64,000 nucleotides of DNA from the NCBI GenBank assembly GCA_013399115.1, contig VXAA01005613.1, positions 698,009-762,008 of the forward strand, given 5' to 3'. A program made the position numbers and the translations under genes. The DNA is from Anseranas semipalmata (taxonomy: Eukaryota > Chordata > Aves > Anseriformes > Anseranatidae). Shown here in pieces: positions 62,812-64,000 of the stretch (the first letter of the stretch is position 1; each line of letters starts with the position of its first letter). A model generated the notes under the pieces. It was given only the letters and a program-made list of their open reading frames with translations, was not told where the DNA came from and made no database searches.

Positions 62812-64000
62812 GTAATTTTGAATATGAAAGGCTGTTTTTTTATTAAACACTAAATATGTTTTTGAAAACTTATGTTAAATAAGCAATTTTAAAGTCAATT
62901 TATTTTTTAAAGAGAATTGTCAATACAATGTACAGTGCTGAAGCTGTGTTTCAGGCATTTTAACTCATCCCAGCCTTTTGAGATGAGAAAGCTTGGAAGT
63001 ACTGAACCCAGGTGTTGGTTGCATTTCTACATTCACTCAACTCAACAGAATTTAAGTGGTATTCAGATAGTATGGGTGGTATATAATCCACCTGGGATGT
63101 AGACTTCTATATCCCAGCTTTAGACTGTGTCTGAAGCTAGACATCTGTATTGAAGTAAACTACCTTAGGGAGGAGGGAAATAGGCGCTTTTAGGGTGACT
63201 AAGGTGTCAGTTTTAGAATGAAGTGAATCCAGCCCAAAGGTAACTATTTCTTTCCATTGAAAGCCTAGGATAACTGAAACAAGAGTAAAAAACTATACTG
63301 TGTCACATAAACCACCCTTTGTATCTAGTTCTGAACTTTCAAGTACCTTTGTACAATACCAAATGTCTGAAACTACTTATTAGGATAATGTTTAGGTCTG
63401 AGAACCAATCAGGAAACTTTAAGTTCATTCTAGTATTTTGTATACTCTTCTGAGAGCACCATACAGGTGAGTATTCATGTATGACATGACAGTTAATGGA
63501 TAGGTATCAAATTTTGATAGTATCATTTTAAAACATGTATCCTAAATATGCACACTTTGATCCTAGAAAATTGCAAGGGCAATGCTAACAGTGATGTCTT
63601 TGCAAGAGGGACTGGCCTGTAAAAAAGCATATTAATTCATTTTTCTCTGATTCTTTTTACCAACTTACACTGCCAATTCCCATTTTGCAATTCTCAAGTG
63701 GGTTTTCCAGGGAAAGGTCTTCAAAAATTTCAGGTTTTCCCATTCCACAGATGAGAGAATATTCAGTTGTTGTTGACTCATCATCCCGAGTCTGATAGAC
63801 ATGCATTACTATCCCCAAACTCCCAGTACAAAGAAGATGTGGTCTGAGTTACATCATGCTGTGAAGGAAGCTGGCACTCTGTGAAGATGGAACCTTTGTG
63901 AGGGGTGTGCTAGAGAACTGCATCTCCATTACTTCTGGCCACCTTCCTCCCTTTTAAAAGTCTTCTTATGTTACTTTTTTGTAGCATTGATTTTACGTCT
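62812..64000 (+). other. PPP1R12A: PPP1R12A intron 3 (5' part)
   Basis: Starts GTAATT after exon 3 and runs to the window end. No further MYPT1 exon (the next should continue with Val-Asp-Ile-Glu) is found here, and no repeat or RNA gene is recognised. Confidence 0.85.

Overview
The window is vertebrate nuclear DNA, almost certainly from a bird and most likely a chicken-like galliform. Three things point that way: sparse short coding exons inside very large AT-rich introns with canonical GT-AG borders, CR1 LINE fragments with the avian-type 3' end, and ankyrin-repeat exons that read as avian MYPT1. There are no bacterial genes, operons, CRISPR arrays or prophages.

The only gene I can name is PPP1R12A on the + strand. 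It encodes MYPT1, the myosin phosphatase targeting subunit. Two internal coding exons are present: exon 2 at 44246-44376 (131 nt) and exon 3 at 62693-62811 (119 nt). They join in frame and encode about 83 residues of the N-terminal ankyrin array that packs on the PP1 catalytic subunit. Exon 1, with the initiator Met and the PP1-docking motif, is not here. The GC-rich first ~300 bases look like the downstream edge of its promoter CpG island, so exon 1 probably lies just upstream. The rest of the window is intron: at least 44.2 kb of intron 1, all 18.3 kb of intron 2 and the first 1.2 kb of intron 3.

Intron contents: four CR1 copies (7.1 kb +, 21.7 kb -, 51.5-52.4 kb + and the largest, 62.1 kb +), many homopolymer tracts (notably A14 followed by G16 at 1.7 kb), three short hairpins, and CpG-dense patches at 3.4, 30.9, 33.7 and 40.6-41.0 kb.

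The most interesting part is that intron 1 may carry extra transcription units. A well-formed poly(A) site on the minus strand at about 17.88 kb coincides with a stretch (about 18-20.5 kb) where sampled lines show C exceeding G on the + strand, unlike sampled flanking intron. Upstream on the minus strand are two phase-compatible exon-like segments (26552-26606 and 26116-26229) and an intragenic CpG island near 40.8 kb that could be a promoter. Together they suggest a nested antisense gene or lncRNA. A weaker + strand exon-like pair (29509-29563 and 30823-30948) is also reported. None of these was recognised as a known protein, and all need transcript evidence.
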